A stretch of 46,205 nucleotides of DNA from Perkinsus olseni (GCA_013115135.1 JABANP010000427.1:1-46205), one strand, 5' to 3'; counted from the stretch's first letter, positions 9,457 through 21,826 are shown. Translations and numbers: made by a program. The notes: generated by a model from the letters alone, not told the origin.

Positions 9457-9689
9457 TTACTTCAACCGTGCCACATCTCTGTCGCCCTCTCCTTCTCACC
9501 GCGGCACCGTGGGTTTAGCCCGCAGTGTTTCTTTTTCTCCCCAGCCTTGCCATTCTGCCAGTAACCAGCCAAGCGTCGGTGGCTCATTCATCTCAATCTA
9601 ACCTTAACTGCACAGCAGCCTCTTCTGCCCCCTACTACGATGGGCATGGGAAGAGACCTCGTCGTCTCGAATCGATCTCAACGATGGGG

Positions 9690-9789
9690 GTCGCCTGGTA
9701 GGAGTGTCTCCTCCCCGGCTGATCGATTCGCGACTTGAGCTCTTTTCCCATTGTATGTTACGCAAGGTCGCGGACGAAGAGCCGGGATT
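9690..9789 (+). repeat. 100-bp direct repeat, copy 1
   Basis: Identical over 100 bp to 9979-10078, beginning GGTCGCCTGGTAGGAG. A diverged third piece (GATTCGCGAC...CTCTTTTCCCAT) appears at about 9099-9145 inside the recombinase-like relic. Confidence 0.95.
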
Positions 9790-9978
9790 TTAGTAAGCGA
9801 TACACTCCGTGTGTCGAAGGAAAATCCACGGTAGTCCGCCGCAGGAGACAATCGTGTGTATGCGTGCGGGGCGGTGTACGTCACCGAGCCGTTCATCGTG
9901 AGAGGTCAGCGTCTGGCACGGTAGTGCCGGGTGTCCTGTCGATGTTTTTGACCCACCCGTCCCTCCCTCAATGGTGAG

Positions 9979-10078
9979 GTCGCCTGGTAGGAGTGTCTCC
10001 TCCCCGGCTGATCGATTCGCGACTTGAGCTCTTTTCCCATTGTATGTTACGCAAGGTCGCGGACGAAGAGCCGGGATT
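9979..10078 (+). repeat. 100-bp direct repeat, copy 2
   Basis: Second identical copy, 289 bp downstream of the first. The integrase fragment begins exactly where this copy ends, which suggests the repeat end is an insertion or recombination junction. Confidence 0.95.
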
Positions 10079-10813
10079 ATGCTTACACTCATCGATTCTT
10101 TCAGCAAATATCTCTGCTGGGAAGATTTGAGGGAGATGTCCGGGGGCTGTATCGCGGCAGCCCTCCAGAGGTCTATAGTTGAACTGGGATCGCCAAGTAC
10201 TATCATTGTGGATAACGCGCGAAATATGAGCGCTCCTGCTGTGCTACAACTGCTTGGATCGTATGCTATTAAGTTGGAGAAATCAACGGAGTACTACCCA
10301 CGGGGTAACTCCGTTGTGGAAAGAGTGCATCGTGCATTACATGCTATGGCGCGCTCATATGATCTAAGGTCGCCAGCAGACGTTCGTCGAGAGTTTCACC
10401 GGTTGGTCTATGTCTACAATTGTAAACCTCACAATGCACTCGGGAACAGAAGTCCCTTCCAAGTCCTTTTTGGGCGTCACCCGCACGTTAACTACGAGGG
10501 AAGCCATAAATATGATTTGAGTGAGTTGTATCAGTTGTGGGATGAGGTACGAGTAGTGCAAGCAGAAAAGTTTCGGGTGAACAAGATATATTATGATAAG
10601 CGGTACCATGCCCAAGAACGAGAACTTGAGCGGTATGCAGAAGGCCAGAAAGTTCTATTATATTGTGAGAGAAGGACCACTATGGGGGTGCAGCATAAGT
10701 TGGGAGACTTATGGGAGCCTGGTTGGGTGATTGTTCGGGGTCCGACTAGCCGACATCCGGTGACAGCGGTGATTATGAGAGATCGACAGAGCAAGATAGT
10801 TAATTTATGTTAG
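10079..10813 (+). pseudogene. Integrase C-terminal fragment of a second retrotransposon
   Basis: The open frame starts inside the 100-bp repeat and becomes integrase-like right after it (LTLIDSFSKY). It contains the second catalytic Asp in IIVDNARN (codon 10211) and the Glu in NSVVERVHR (codon 10319), spaced D-x35-E, then a VYNCKPHNALGNRSPFQVLF segment and a chromodomain-like or GPY-like tail to the stop at 10813. The zinc region and the first catalytic Asp are missing, so it cannot act as an integrase. Its sequence is clearly different from the integrase at 5980-7005, so it belongs to another element family. Confidence 0.85.
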
Positions 10814-13800
10814 ATCAGCTTCACCCCGCACAAAAAGTCCTCAACTTCGGGCCGTGAAGTTGCACGGAGCCGAGGTCGAATCGGGACTCTGAGACGCTGT
10901 GATTCTGCGTCAGGACTCATGTCTTCGCTTCTGAGCCAGGAGCGTGTGCATTCACTCTACGTGCACTGCACGTCCTGCAGTTGGCTCGCCAGCGCGAAGT
11001 CGATCGAACTACTGTACCTCATTCGGTCAGGAGGTCTCTACGATACTCGTGAACTATATCGACAACAAACCTCTATTGCTGCTGCGTACCCACCTCGCTT
11101 TTTGTGCGCCTTTGCTCACTGTACATACGTTCGTCCAAGCGAACACGTGCGTTCCCTGTCATGCTGATAGGCTCACACTCACTCAAACGTGAACCCGAAT
11201 CACTAGGCGAAACTCACACCTATCCCGCCAAGGCGAAGACGTACAAATTCGCAGTTATGCGGCCAATTCAGACAAATTCTCTGACTGGCCGACTGTAGGC
11301 TAGTGTCCGCTCATACCCAGAGTTCGTGTTACAGAGGGATCGCGAAAGACAGGGTACTCGAGTGATGCATTGCAAATGTTGACAGCCCTCTGAGTGTGCG
11401 TTTACTAGCGATTGAAACAACGTAGTTGACCGCTACTAGTGGTACGGTTATCGTGAAAACCTTACCGCGTTTGTCGATAACCGGGGTTGAGCGCGATAAC
11501 CGCTCTGTGGTGACCGCGAAAACGAAGTATTTGCAAGTGGTCTTTCGCAGTTACCACTAGGCGGTTGATATCTCCCAGGTGATATCTGGTCACCGCGTTT
11601 ACCGAGGTAGCCGCATCTCCAGAGAACCGGTGAATCCTTGAAGGATGATCCTTCGCGTCGAGGAGGGAGTAGAGGAGGCCCAAGAGTATGCAGCGGACAA
11701 CCCGACTAGACTTCATGATCATATAGTGTATGATTACACAAGTCCTATCCGCATGCTCTGCAAGGCCCTAATGTCCAAGGTTCTTTGAACTGTGATACTG
11801 AATCGGTGTTGGGCGCAGCTACGCCCGAAGTCCCCTCTTCTGCAATGCACCCCGCCTGTTACTCATTATGCGCCGATCGTCCTGTGCATAGCTAATACTC
11901 CCGCCCCCCTCCCCCGAAATTCGGGGCCCGAATAGAACTAGGTAGAAGACTTTACACTCCGTCTCGCCTTGCGTTGAGTAGGAGCAACAACCGAGAAGCA
12001 ACACCGCCTAAGCCCCTGGTACTCGGCGAACGCTCGCCACCAGAGTCCCGAGGCGAGATGGCAACACTCCCATTATGGGAGTCCCATACCCAGGCTGGGT
12101 AACCATTTTTTGCCAAGCATTTTGCTCCCATCCTGAGTATATGAGTTCTGTCCTGCGGACTGAAGCAAGTGTACCTGACATTGAGAAGAGAGTTATTCGA
12201 AACGCTCTTGCGAGTGCGCAGAAGAAGATTACGAGAATGGCTAAACGGAAAAAAGCTGCATCGCCGCTATAGCAAGTCTTTCGAGGGCAACCCGGGCGAG
12301 CCATTACCGCATGTGTTGTCGTGCAGCAAAGCTCCAGTACAAGGGACGGTCACCTCGCTACCATACCGCTACGTAGGGCTGTGCTCTCGTCAAGTAGCAG
12401 CTCGTGTCGTGCCGCCGGGACTACAAGACACCGCTCGGTTACAACTTGTAACCGACTTCCTTGCTTGTAACTTACAAGCAAGAAAGTCGAGAGATTGAAT
12501 CTCTGAGATTCATAAAAGATGACTGCATGCAAATTCTGGAACGATGTAAGAACCTCTAGTCCTTTAGCTGGATACGCTCATCTGTTTTTCAGTTGAAGTG
12601 GGCCTCACTAGCATTATTACTGGAGACAGAATTCTTGCGGAGGGTCAACGACGCCTGATACCAAGCTGTTTCATACTTGAGTGTCTACACATTAATGGGG
12701 GACTCTCCCAGGGGGAGATGATTGCCGCGCTATCCTCGGGAAGTTCGCCCTTGATCCCGTCGCTGGATGTGGCAAACAATATCCTGTTACTGATAGGATC
12801 TCTTTCCCGGCAGCATAGTATTCAAAGGAAATCTGCCAAACGATGATAACCCCGCGGACGCAGTGTCCAACAACTTGAAGTTCGTACGGGAAGAATGGCG
12901 GTCCATTCAGAATGTACTGGCGGCTCTTTCTCAAGGGTCCACCTGCAGAGTGTAGGATTGACTCTGTAGGCTAGACGAAAAAAATGTCTCGTACTATTCA
13001 TCAGATTGGGAGGTGTTAATAAACAGCGCCATGAAAATCTTCGTTAGACTTTCTACAACGCTGAATCCCAGAAGGACTTCGCCGAGGCCGCGTCGATGTC
13101 GATGTCTTTGAACAACCTATGCCGCAAGCTGGAGGCGAGTGAGATGACTTTATTTGGGCAGCGTCACGGCTCGAGGTATTCTTCGATGACATCATGACAG
13201 GCGGAGTGATGTCGACATGCATCATGACTCATGATGCATGTCGACATCACTCATGCTCAGGTCATTGACATCATGTCATTGACATGCACAGGACCTGTGC
13301 TCCGACTCTTAGTCAACGAGTAGATTCTACTCGTAGAGTCTGTTCGAAGCTTAGCATGTACCAGTTGTCACTGTACCAGTTGCCACTCACCCATAAGGAT
13401 ATCAGTCGCAAGACAACCAATAAGCATGCCGTATGTTTAATGTGGAGCCTGTCGATGGTGAGTTACTTCTGTTCGTAATAGCATGCAGCCCCTTGAATTT
13501 GAGGCTAGTGAACGGCTTGGAGTATTCGAGTACGATCTGCAATACGACTGCCACTCACACCAACTTGAGTAACCACTATAAGCCTGGAACCAGGTCCGAC
13601 ACAGGCTGAAGAATACAGTTCTCAGTATAATGAATCCGATCAGGCACGAGAGACTTCAGAGAAAGATATCATCCGGAGATGTTGAAGCCGTGAAGGCTTA
13701 GCCGTCAACGCCGATCAATACTTCATATTATGTCTTAAACCGGGAAGGTCGCGAGAAGTCGAGGGTAATCCTCGCTCTGTCGCAAACTGCATGGCGTTAT

Positions 13801-14639
13801 GTAGGTAGTATGTGCTAAGCACATTGTGCTTGATATTTCAGGAGATAGTTATCCGGTCCGTAGAGCGCATTCATAAGAGTCCGACATCTCATCTGCCTTT
13901 TGCCACATACCGATCCATGTGGAGGTCCATAAAAACCTTTTGAACTACGTTGACGGAATGTACTACCATCATTTGCGACTTCCGTTTCGTCTCCGCGTCG
14001 GAGACTCCGCTCTCAACCGCTGCTATGGTGCCGGCTTCTTGCGGCTGCTCATCGGGTAGCAAAACGGCTCCCGCCGGACTCTGACCTGAATGGCTTTGGT
14101 ATGATTTATGTGAATGAAATTGGAATGAGCTTTGAATGCTCAGCAGCTGAGCGTTGACGAGAGATGGTGCTCCGGAGCCTTCGCAGGATATCATCAACAA
14201 CCGTGCTACTAAAAACCACTCAAGTAACAGCGAGCTGGCGCATTCCTGCGACTCCGCGGGAGATGAACTCGACGATAAGATGGACTCCTGGCGGAAGTCG
14301 TTCGGTATTGGGGTCCGAAAGTATGCATCTCACATCTCAAGGATCCTACGGATCATTTGGATCATGAGTCATGAAGCCCCCCCCCCAACACCTCGGTGGA
14401 AAACCCAGAAGTTAAGGAGGAGCGAGGGCAACCCTCAGTACAGATAAACGGCGAGGACTACAGTTTTCTCAAGGACGCCAGTTACACCAAGGATCCTCGA
14501 ATCCAGGACTGGCGCTCCTTCATCGGGACCATGTGTTAAGCGGGGCCAATGTGTGATATAGAAATATCCATCGTTGTTGAGTTATTGTAACACGTAAGGC
14601 TACGATAGGTTTGCTTTGAGATATTCTAGGTAATTTTTC
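10814..14639. other. Non-coding, palindrome-rich
   Basis: I find no gene in these 3.8 kb. Short open frames show no family features. The striking content is local inverted duplication, for example around 11520-11620, 12440-12520, 13190-13290 and 13730-13800, usually two to three dozen bases each. Confidence 0.5.
13204..13252. repeat. Perfect 49-bp palindrome
   Basis: Two 24-nt arms starting GAGTGATGTCGACATGCATC flank a single central C. The next bases (13255-13290) contain further short copies of the same words in both directions. Confidence 0.9.
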
Positions 14640-14685
14640 GGCCGTGTGTAGGTCGCGGGTTCGAATCCCAGGTGGGAATTTTGCG
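14640..14685 (+). repeat. tRNA-like 3' half
   Basis: GTAGGTCGCGGGTTCGAATC (about 14648-14667) is a textbook variable region plus T-arm, with GGTTCGAATCC as a B-box. No D-arm is visible. The same GTAGGTCGC word begins the intron at 22691. Confidence 0.6.
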
Positions 14686-14689
14686 TTTC

Positions 14690-17426
14690 ACGGTTTCATC
14701 GTGAAACCGCGTGGTTTCACCGCGTATCATTAGTCTCAGATATCGTGATGATATTATCATCTGACCTTATTGGAGATGCACCCGTTAAACGCGGAATCGC
14801 GTTAGTCACGATGTGATAAACGCGAAAAACGCGAAGTGATAATCGACTTTATCACATCGCGAAAAAACGCTACTGAAAACCGCCTTATCGCGAAAATCAC
14901 GAATCGTATTTTTTCGCGATTTATCTCTTTTCTCGCGATTTTTCGCGAAGCGAAATTCGTGATGTGTTTTTCGCTCGCGTTTTTCACTACGCGGGTGCAT
15001 CTCCATTGTCCTACTTGCACTCGCGTGCATGAGTATACGCGCTGTCCTAAGCTGAAGTGTAGTAATCTGTAGTGCACATTATTACTAAACTCCTCCCAAG
15101 TCCATTTTTACCTCTCTTTAAGCCCCGTCTCAAATAGTCACACTGTACTGAGTTATAGTGCAAGTCTCCTCAGAAGACAGCTGTTATGCCGCACAACTTA
15201 TGCGACAAGATTCGTCTTGGTTTTGCGAGTCTGCGGACCTCGCGGTGCACCGCTCTGCAGTATAACTCACTGCATTAGACCGAGATTAATTCAGTATAGC
15301 GTGGATGAATGAGACAGGTCTCGAAGCATAGTAGAACCACCCTTGAGAGGAGCCGAGCGATAAAGCCATACATTGGATGGTCGAAAGCGTAACCTACCAT
15401 GCATGCTCATGTACGCGAGGGCAAAGCGCAGAATGAGTTCAGATCAACGGAGCAGTTGTCGCCACCACGGTCGAACACTTTACTAAAGTGACTTTAGCGC
15501 GGGTGGAACGATGCGATAACGGCTGGAGCCATTTGGTTTGTCTGTCAGTGCAAGGGGTGGAAGACCATGCCGAACCCAAGACCCAGACTGTCGAATGCCT
15601 CGAGAATATATAATCGTCTCGTGACAATGTCACGGTGACATGACGCAGTCGTCTACTTCAAGTAGCTATGGGCCATAGCTTCGCCATAGCTTCGCCATAG
15701 CCTATGGCGAAGCTGTCACCCGCTGTGTAACACAGCATCTCAAGAACCGCCAAGTTTGAACTCTTCTTGATAAAACGACGTATCATTTCTACAGAACTGT
15801 CCAGCTTCTGTTGGTGTCGTACTGAACTGATGGAATGACGGCCTTGATGGTCACTGTTTTTCTGGAACCGCTTCAACGCGGAGCGAGAACGACTCGACTT
15901 CGTAGAGTCTACGAGGCCGTAATACCGCCCTTAGCCCCGAGTTTTCCGAGGTGGAATTTCCGGGGAATTTCCGAGGCGGAGCCTTCACCGAAGTAAAGAT
16001 CTTGAAAATCGCGGCGATTTTCAGGATCGATTTAATCGATTTAATCGCGGCGATTTAATCGCCCGAAATGCAAAGAAGGGTAAGAGGACACTCTCTGAGA
16101 CTGATCGTCGGTCAGTGGCCGATGCCGTCCCTCAAGCCAGAGACAAAGCCGATACATTCTCGAGACTCTATTCAACGTAGTATTATGATCGACGTCACGT
16201 CGACGACGTGTGACTGGAGAGGATCAGCGTACAGTAAGGCCCATATAATCAAAGCGTACGTACGGCGGGGCATCCTACAAGACTAGCAACACGGCCAGTC
16301 GCGTAGACTGATGCGGCTGCCTCTTGAAGGACGAGGCCCTGCAGTTTTTGCCTCCCCACGAAGACTGCAGCGGCAGCCGAAGACCGCAGCAGGTGGCGAA
16401 GACCGCAGCGGCTGGCGACGGAAGAGAGTATAAGGAAAGCGTCGATCGATAGGAACGATACCGCCCAGAAATTCATTTTCCTCGGAAACGACAGAATTTG
16501 GATGGTCGATAACTGCGATTCTGCCTTTTGCGCACTTTTTCCGAAGGAGGCGGCCGAGGGCCGCTGAGAAAAATAGAATCATTCTTTCTTTCGCAAGTTT
16601 CCTTACATTCCTAATTTCCTGAAATGAAAGAAATGAAGGAAAGAAAATCCATTTTCCCTTCCACCAGCCACCCTGCCTCTAGCGTTCGACATGGCGATAG
16701 GGGCTACTAGCCCCTAGTAGGGAGCTCTCCCTTTGCACGAACCCAGATACAACAACATGCAAGATGTGGAAGATGCACTGGAAAATTTCCAGTGCATCTT
16801 CCACATCTTCCGATCGAGATCTTCCGCAGGCCTCATACTATCAGATGGATGTAGGTCCAATGCTCCGCATGTGCGCAGTGCGCACGCAGTCCGGTTGATA
16901 AGGTGGTCACTGAAGTTCAAATCAGGCGACAGTCAACGAAGCCTTCTGAGTATGGCCTCATGCGATCTCAGTACCGAAGACTTGCGCCGGCTTGTCAGGA
17001 CGGTGCATCATAGCGACGAATCGACGCTAAAAGCCCAGCCTGGGTAATTACCGTAGACAAAAGAGGCCGTGGACACAGGACAAGATAATCCTCAGGACAC
17101 ATCAAATGAGAGGCAGGACGGAGAGTAAGCGGAGACGGAAGTAGTCACCGAGCGGAAGCCGCACGATACGCAGCGATCGGCCGTAGAAGTTTTTCAGCAT
17201 TAAATTCAGTTACAGTCGCCACGGAGTAGTACGCTAGCGATCAGCGATGCTGATCGCTCTCCCTCGATATCTTCAGGCGTCTGAGAGAGCGATGTGCAAA
17301 ATTGAGGATCTTGAAATGCAAGGGTAACGTGGTGAGAGCATGTCACATTCATATATTACCTTATGCGTGTTTCAATAATTGAATTCAATTGGAACATTCC
17401 TATTCGTTCAGGACAAACTGTCCTTG
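14690..17426. other. Non-coding, palindrome-rich
   Basis: No gene recognised. It holds stepwise palindromes at 14690-14740, 14800-14990 (rich in CGCGAAAA and its complement), 15668-15713 (three GCCATAGCTTC-like direct copies, then an inverted one), 16000-16060 and 16761-16809. A hAT-like right end (GCCACCCTG) lies at 16667-16675. Confidence 0.5.
16761..16809. repeat. Perfect 49-bp palindrome
   Basis: Two 24-nt arms beginning AAGATGTGGAAGATGCACTG flank a single central A. A transcript would form a 24-bp hairpin with almost no loop. Confidence 0.92.
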
Positions 17427-17740
17427 AAGAGCTGGGCATATGATTCGTCACACACTGCAGGAGGAGCCTCAAGGCTCAGTCGTCAGCACTCCGACAGAAG
17501 TTCTTGCACGGAACCAAATACTTGGGCTCAACTGCTGTCTGTTTTGATAGTTTGTTTAGCGTACAGAAGAACAAAACAGTCACTGTTGTGAGTCGTACAG
17601 GCACAAGCAGTGAGAGCAGTAGGCCGGAGAAGTCTTATGTAAGATGCCTTATTCTCGGGTGAAGCGTAAAGTTTTCAAAAAGCGTGTACGCAATGCGTAC
17701 TACGCATGCAGTTTTTCATTCTGCTCTCTGGAAGCCGAGG
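17427..17740 (+). repeat. Dispersed repeat, complete copy
   Basis: The first part (about 17427-17535) recurs at 18912-19013 and the second part (about 17560-17740) at 20353-20500. Both are diverged but colinear, sharing words such as CAGTCGTCAGCACTCCGACA and CACTGTTGTGAGT. The downstream copy seems to have been split by about 1.3 kb of other sequence. Confidence 0.6.
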
Positions 17741-17795
17741 GCTTCCAAATGCTTTGTGCTGATTTTTAGCGGGCACGACACAGAGAGAGTGTTAG

Positions 17796-18896
17796 AGCTC
17801 AGTTCCAAGATTTGTATCGGCCCGATACTATCGGGTAACCTGTTGTCATCGTCGAGGCAGGGAGAACTCGCACTCGGCAAAGACCACAGAAGCTCTTGAC
17901 TTCGTCACGCCAGCAGCTACTCGCACTATAGCTGTTGACGAACAAGCTGCGTTCCACAACCGAGTTGAACGCGTTCGACAATATTTACAAGATGCAAGCT
18001 ACTCATCCGTTCAAAAGAATTTCTCTTTAGGTGCGACTTCTGCCTACGACGTCGCGTGGAATCTTCTGCTCTATCTTCTGCTCCAGTATATACAAGAATT
18101 GGAGGTTACTTGCTCTATGGTTCGTGGCGAATCTGTTCATGCGGAGTCTATTCTCTTGTCACAACTCGCGATATACGTGCAGTTCGACGACATCCTCGCC
18201 GCCAGTAATGCCTCATTGCCAAGGCTTGCATGGTCAAGCTCGACTTAATTACTCTATTGACGACTTCCCCATATTATACGGGGATTCAATCATGCAGAAC
18301 CTCAGTACCTCCGACCGTTTAAAGTAACCAATGTCACTTGCAAGTTTCAGAGACATGGTTATCGAGAATATAAAGGAATGCTTCTTTTACATCGTTATCG
18401 ACATCCTCCGCTACATCGAGTTCTCCATGGAGCTCCACCTGACATTCGCCCTCGACTACTGCTTGCCTATGATGGTCTTACAATGATCAATCCTCTGTAT
18501 GCTCGTATGGCTTTAAGCAGCAATGAGCAATATTCCATATCGTCTATTGGAATAGAGTGCCCGTTATTTCCTCATCTTTACTGGGAAACATCAATGTCAG
18601 AAAGCGTTCAATGCGCATATGCTACTAATAACGATCATCTATCTCTACAACTCTTTCGGCGATTTGAAGAGCGTGATATTCCTCATAATCTCCGCTTCTC
18701 TATGCGTCGGGCCTTCACACCCCGATGCGTGGGGCTGAGTCGCAGGCTGCGACTCGCAGGCTGCGAGGTTCATGCCATCAACTTGATGGTTACCAGCAAC
18801 CTCACTACGTGCTTTAACGTTGATATCCAGTATATCTCAAAGCTCCAATCTGTATCTCACCAGCTTCTATCTGCAAACTTGTATATGCGCATGTGA
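17796..18896 (+). pseudogene. Unidentified coding-like region
   Basis: One plus-strand frame is open from 17796 to a stop at 18246. A second stop follows within a few codons. The same frame is then open again to 18896, about 360 codons in all with two stops close together. The translation looks protein-like (DEQAAFHNRVERVRQYLQD, then NPLYARMALSSNEQYSI), without low-complexity bias. I recognise no domain. It may be a decayed gene or two exons with a short intron across the stops. There is no convincing start codon near 17796. Confidence 0.4.
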
Positions 18897-18911
18897 GTTT
18901 GCAGACCTTAA

Positions 18912-19013
18912 CGAGCTGGACAAATGATCTGTCACAAAGGGTGGTATGGGTCTCACGGTTCGGTCGTCAGCGCTCCGACAGACCCAAGACTTGGGTCCAG
19001 CGTCGGTTATTGC
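18912..19013 (+). repeat. Dispersed repeat, left part of the split copy
   Basis: Matches 17427-17535, with the shared word GGTCGTCAGCGCTCCGACAG. The matching right part is at 20353-20500. Confidence 0.55.
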
Positions 19014-19255
19014 ACGAAAAAAACTCGTACATTTCATTCATGAAAGAATCGAGTCGAATGAAATGGAAATAAAGAGAAATTGAAAAATAATCTCGGGGGC
19101 GCGCGCCTCGCGCGCGCATGTGTTCGGTTCTACGGTAGAACCGACCACAACGGTAGAACTTCTACCGACTCGGTTTTGGCAATTCACTTCGCTCCGTCAA
19201 GCGCATCTGTTATCTAGCTCGCCTGTAACGCTCGAAACTACAACTGCCATCAATA

Positions 19256-19738
19256 GTGTATCTCTCAGCATTGCGGTTCGATCGCGCGAGTGAAGTGACA
19301 AGGTTTCATCTTGAGTCTCCCGAGGCCTCGACTTCACGTTTCCACGTATCATGTTCAGTTCGAAACTTTTCATCTACAGATATGCCAATGCACGCAGCAC
19401 TTGATGGACCGAGACCGGACGGCAACGTTGAACCTCAGATCCACCCCGATCTTCGCGAGTGTGCGTATTGCTCCAACTATCGGCTGGCCGAAGGGGGGCC
19501 CCCGCCAAGCGATTTGAGTACGTCACCGAGCATCGAAGAGCGCTCGCGTTTGGCAGCACTGATCGACGATAAGTTCTTGATCCTCCACGGTGAGAACGGC
19601 GTCTACTGTGAGGTCAAGGATACGGAGTGGGACAAGTCAACAGGGTCGATAGGGCCACCGCCACTCGCTTATACCCCGCAAGGATATCTCGTTTGCCAAG
19701 ATCAGTTGGAGAATATTTCATCTACTATGATGATTTAA
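19256..19738 (+). CDS. Hypothetical open frame
   Basis: 160 codons from an ATG to a stop at 19738. The later part has a CxxC (CAYCSNYRL) and a charged, protein-like segment (ALIDDKFLILHGENGVYCEV). I do not recognise it. It lies in the segment that separates the two parts of the dispersed repeat and may belong with the frames at 19991-20239 and 20548-20976. Confidence 0.3.
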   Translation: MYLSALRFDRASEVTRFHLESPEASTSRFHVSCSVRNFSSTDMPMHAALDGPRPDGNVEPQIHPDLRECAYCSNYRLAEGGPPPSDLSTSPSIEERSRLAALIDDKFLILHGENGVYCEVKDTEWDKSTGSIGPPPLAYTPQGYLVCQDQLENISSTMMI

Positions 19739-19990
19739 ACGTGAGGTCGGAGGAGAGTTACACTGCTGCTGATCTAAGAACTTCTTAGTAAGAAGGCGAT
19801 ACAGGGAAGGAGCGATAGTGTCTTCTGGTATTCCAGGTCTCAATCCGTGTAGATAGCCCAATGAGAACTATGCTACAGTATGGCCCACAGTGTGAAGTCT
19901 TCAAGAGTCTTGAATCAAGACTTCAAGTTGCAGAGCCTCGAGTTGAGGCTCAAGACTTGAGCACAAAGCACAGTGGGGCTATCGTTCTGA

Positions 19991-20239
19991 ATCGCTGAGT
20001 CTATTAGACACTGTCCAAGTCCTTCGACTTCTGCGGTCTCTCCTGCCACCGAGCGCAACGCCGTTGACCCGGATCAATTGAGGAAGTCTGAATATGTCAC
20101 TCGTCATTTTCTCAAGTATTTCAGGAAGGAGGAAGGAGTGGCTGCTATTCATTTGGACGCCGGGGAGAAGTTTGAAACTCGCGTCTACGAGGAGAGCAGC
20201 CAAGGCGGATCGATACATCTTACACTATCCATCCACTAA
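19991..20239 (+). pseudogene. Unidentified coding-like segment
   Basis: A frame open between stops, with no ATG near its start. Its translation DPDQLRKSEYVTRHFLKYF followed by an acidic stretch is protein-like. It could be an exon or relic of the same unknown gene as its neighbours. Confidence 0.3.
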
Positions 20240-20352
20240 AGAGAAGCTTGACAAGCATACCCAGAAATCCAGCATCAACCTACCAAGAATCTCCACAAAC
20301 TTTGATACTTGGGTCTATTATGGTAGGCTGCTCAGCGTGCGGAAAAACGAAG

Positions 20353-20500
20353 CAATCACTGTTGTGAGTTGTACAAGCGCTAGCAGTGAGCGCAGTAGGC
20401 CGTAAAACACTTATGACGGATGCCTTACTCTCTGGCGAACCGTGTCAACAGCGTGTATACACGCGGTATTCATTCTGCTTTCAGGGAGCCGGGGCCTAAT
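20353..20500 (+). repeat. Dispersed repeat, right part of the split copy
   Basis: Matches about 17571-17740, including CACTGTTGTGAGT, CGCAGTAGGCCG and TTCATTCTGCT. Confidence 0.55.
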
Positions 20501-20547
20501 AATTGCGGCAATTATTAAGGACAATTATTAAGTCAATTGTCGTGTAG

Positions 20548-20976
20548 TCGACAATCCCTCAGGGAACGCCGAGGGCATCACTGATCCGGCTTGTTTTTGC
20601 CGAGATCGCTGATGCGAGCATCCGGCTCGTCTTCGAAGCCGTACGCGAGACTCTGCGCAACACGGCCGGTGGCGCTGATGTGCGCGTTCCGTGCGCCTGC
20701 TCTGATGCTGGCGTCGGAATAGTTAAGGCAGCACGCCTTACTTTCAAGGGGGCGTTCTGCCAAGGTTGTAGGTGGCACAGGGAGGAGAATATACGGAAAA
20801 GCAAGTTCCCCGAATTGGAGAGAGAGTTGGCACTTCACGTATCACGGTTACTCTCGGTCTGTCCTGATGATGCAGCCTATAATGGCTTGATCGCCTCTGA
20901 CGCCGGACAACTGTTGTCCGACAACACCGTTCCGGTCAATGTGCGCGAGTATTTCCAGCTCCCTAGTAACGTCTAG
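20548..20976 (+). pseudogene. Unidentified coding-like region with a Cys-rich core
   Basis: 142 codons open to the stop at 20976; the first ATG is at 20680. The translation includes LIRLVFAEIADASIRLVFEA, then CACSDAG, then FCQGCRWHREENIRKSKFPE and a helical tail. The frame is free of stops and balanced in composition, so it is probably real or recently real coding sequence. I cannot name a family. Confidence 0.4.
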
Positions 20977-21826
20977 GTATACGGTGATCCTCGGAGGCCT
21001 CCTACTGCGAATGAGCGCCTTAATACAGTTTTGCTCGATAATAATCTCAGTGAATCGCTCAATGCTTCTACGAAACGTGCCTTCCAGTCAGGGCATAGGT
21101 TCAATAGCGGTAGCGAGGGAAACAGATTACCGTAATCCGGGATACTGTGGATCATGGTTTTGGGGCGTAGACGGTTCAAGTGTCGCACTTCTAGTTTGCT
21201 TTCCAGACACTCACCTACGAGGGCATGTACCTGGAGCTGGATGCTACGCTGGGAAGAGGGCTGTTCTTCCGCGATAGTGCAATGCACTCCGCCGGATCGG
21301 AATGATTCCGGATTTCTGGTAACGAGAGCGACGCCGAGAAAGCGAAACTAAGGTCTATTGAACCACCTTCTAGGTTGCTAGCTCTGACATGCAGCAGAAG
21401 TTCCTAGTGAGCAGCGACGGAAAAACGAGACTATAAGTAGTTGAAGGACTGGGCGAAGAAGGTTCCCAGCATCTACGAGGTTAAGCTGTTCCAGCACTTT
21501 CCGCTTGACGTCCCTCCATTTCATACCTGTTCATGCTTACGTTATGGGCAGTTGGGCTATTTCTCAGAGAAATTTTCTCTCACGTTCGGATGGTCAGGAA
21601 TTAGAACGAAGATTTTATCGAAGCTCTAGACAAGGAGATGGCTCGTTACATTGAAGATAACCATTATGCCGATCATTTATTGTACATCTCGAATTGCGTT
21701 GGGATAGACGTTCCATCCATAGACCGCGGGAAGGCCCTTCCAAGATTCCAACTGACAGTACTCAAATAATCGCAATCGAGAAACAAATGAGAATACAATC
21801 ACAGTTGCTCAGCCGAAAAAAGCTCT
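20977..21826. other. Intergenic, 3' flank of the UFD2/UBE4 gene
   Basis: No gene recognised. The stretch between 20980 and 21830 holds only short unrelated frames. Confidence 0.4.

Noticed and set aside
9790..10206. Minus-strand frame antisense to the integrase fragment
   Set aside because: The plus-strand frame has clear integrase residues. The antisense frame has no family features and is a shadow.
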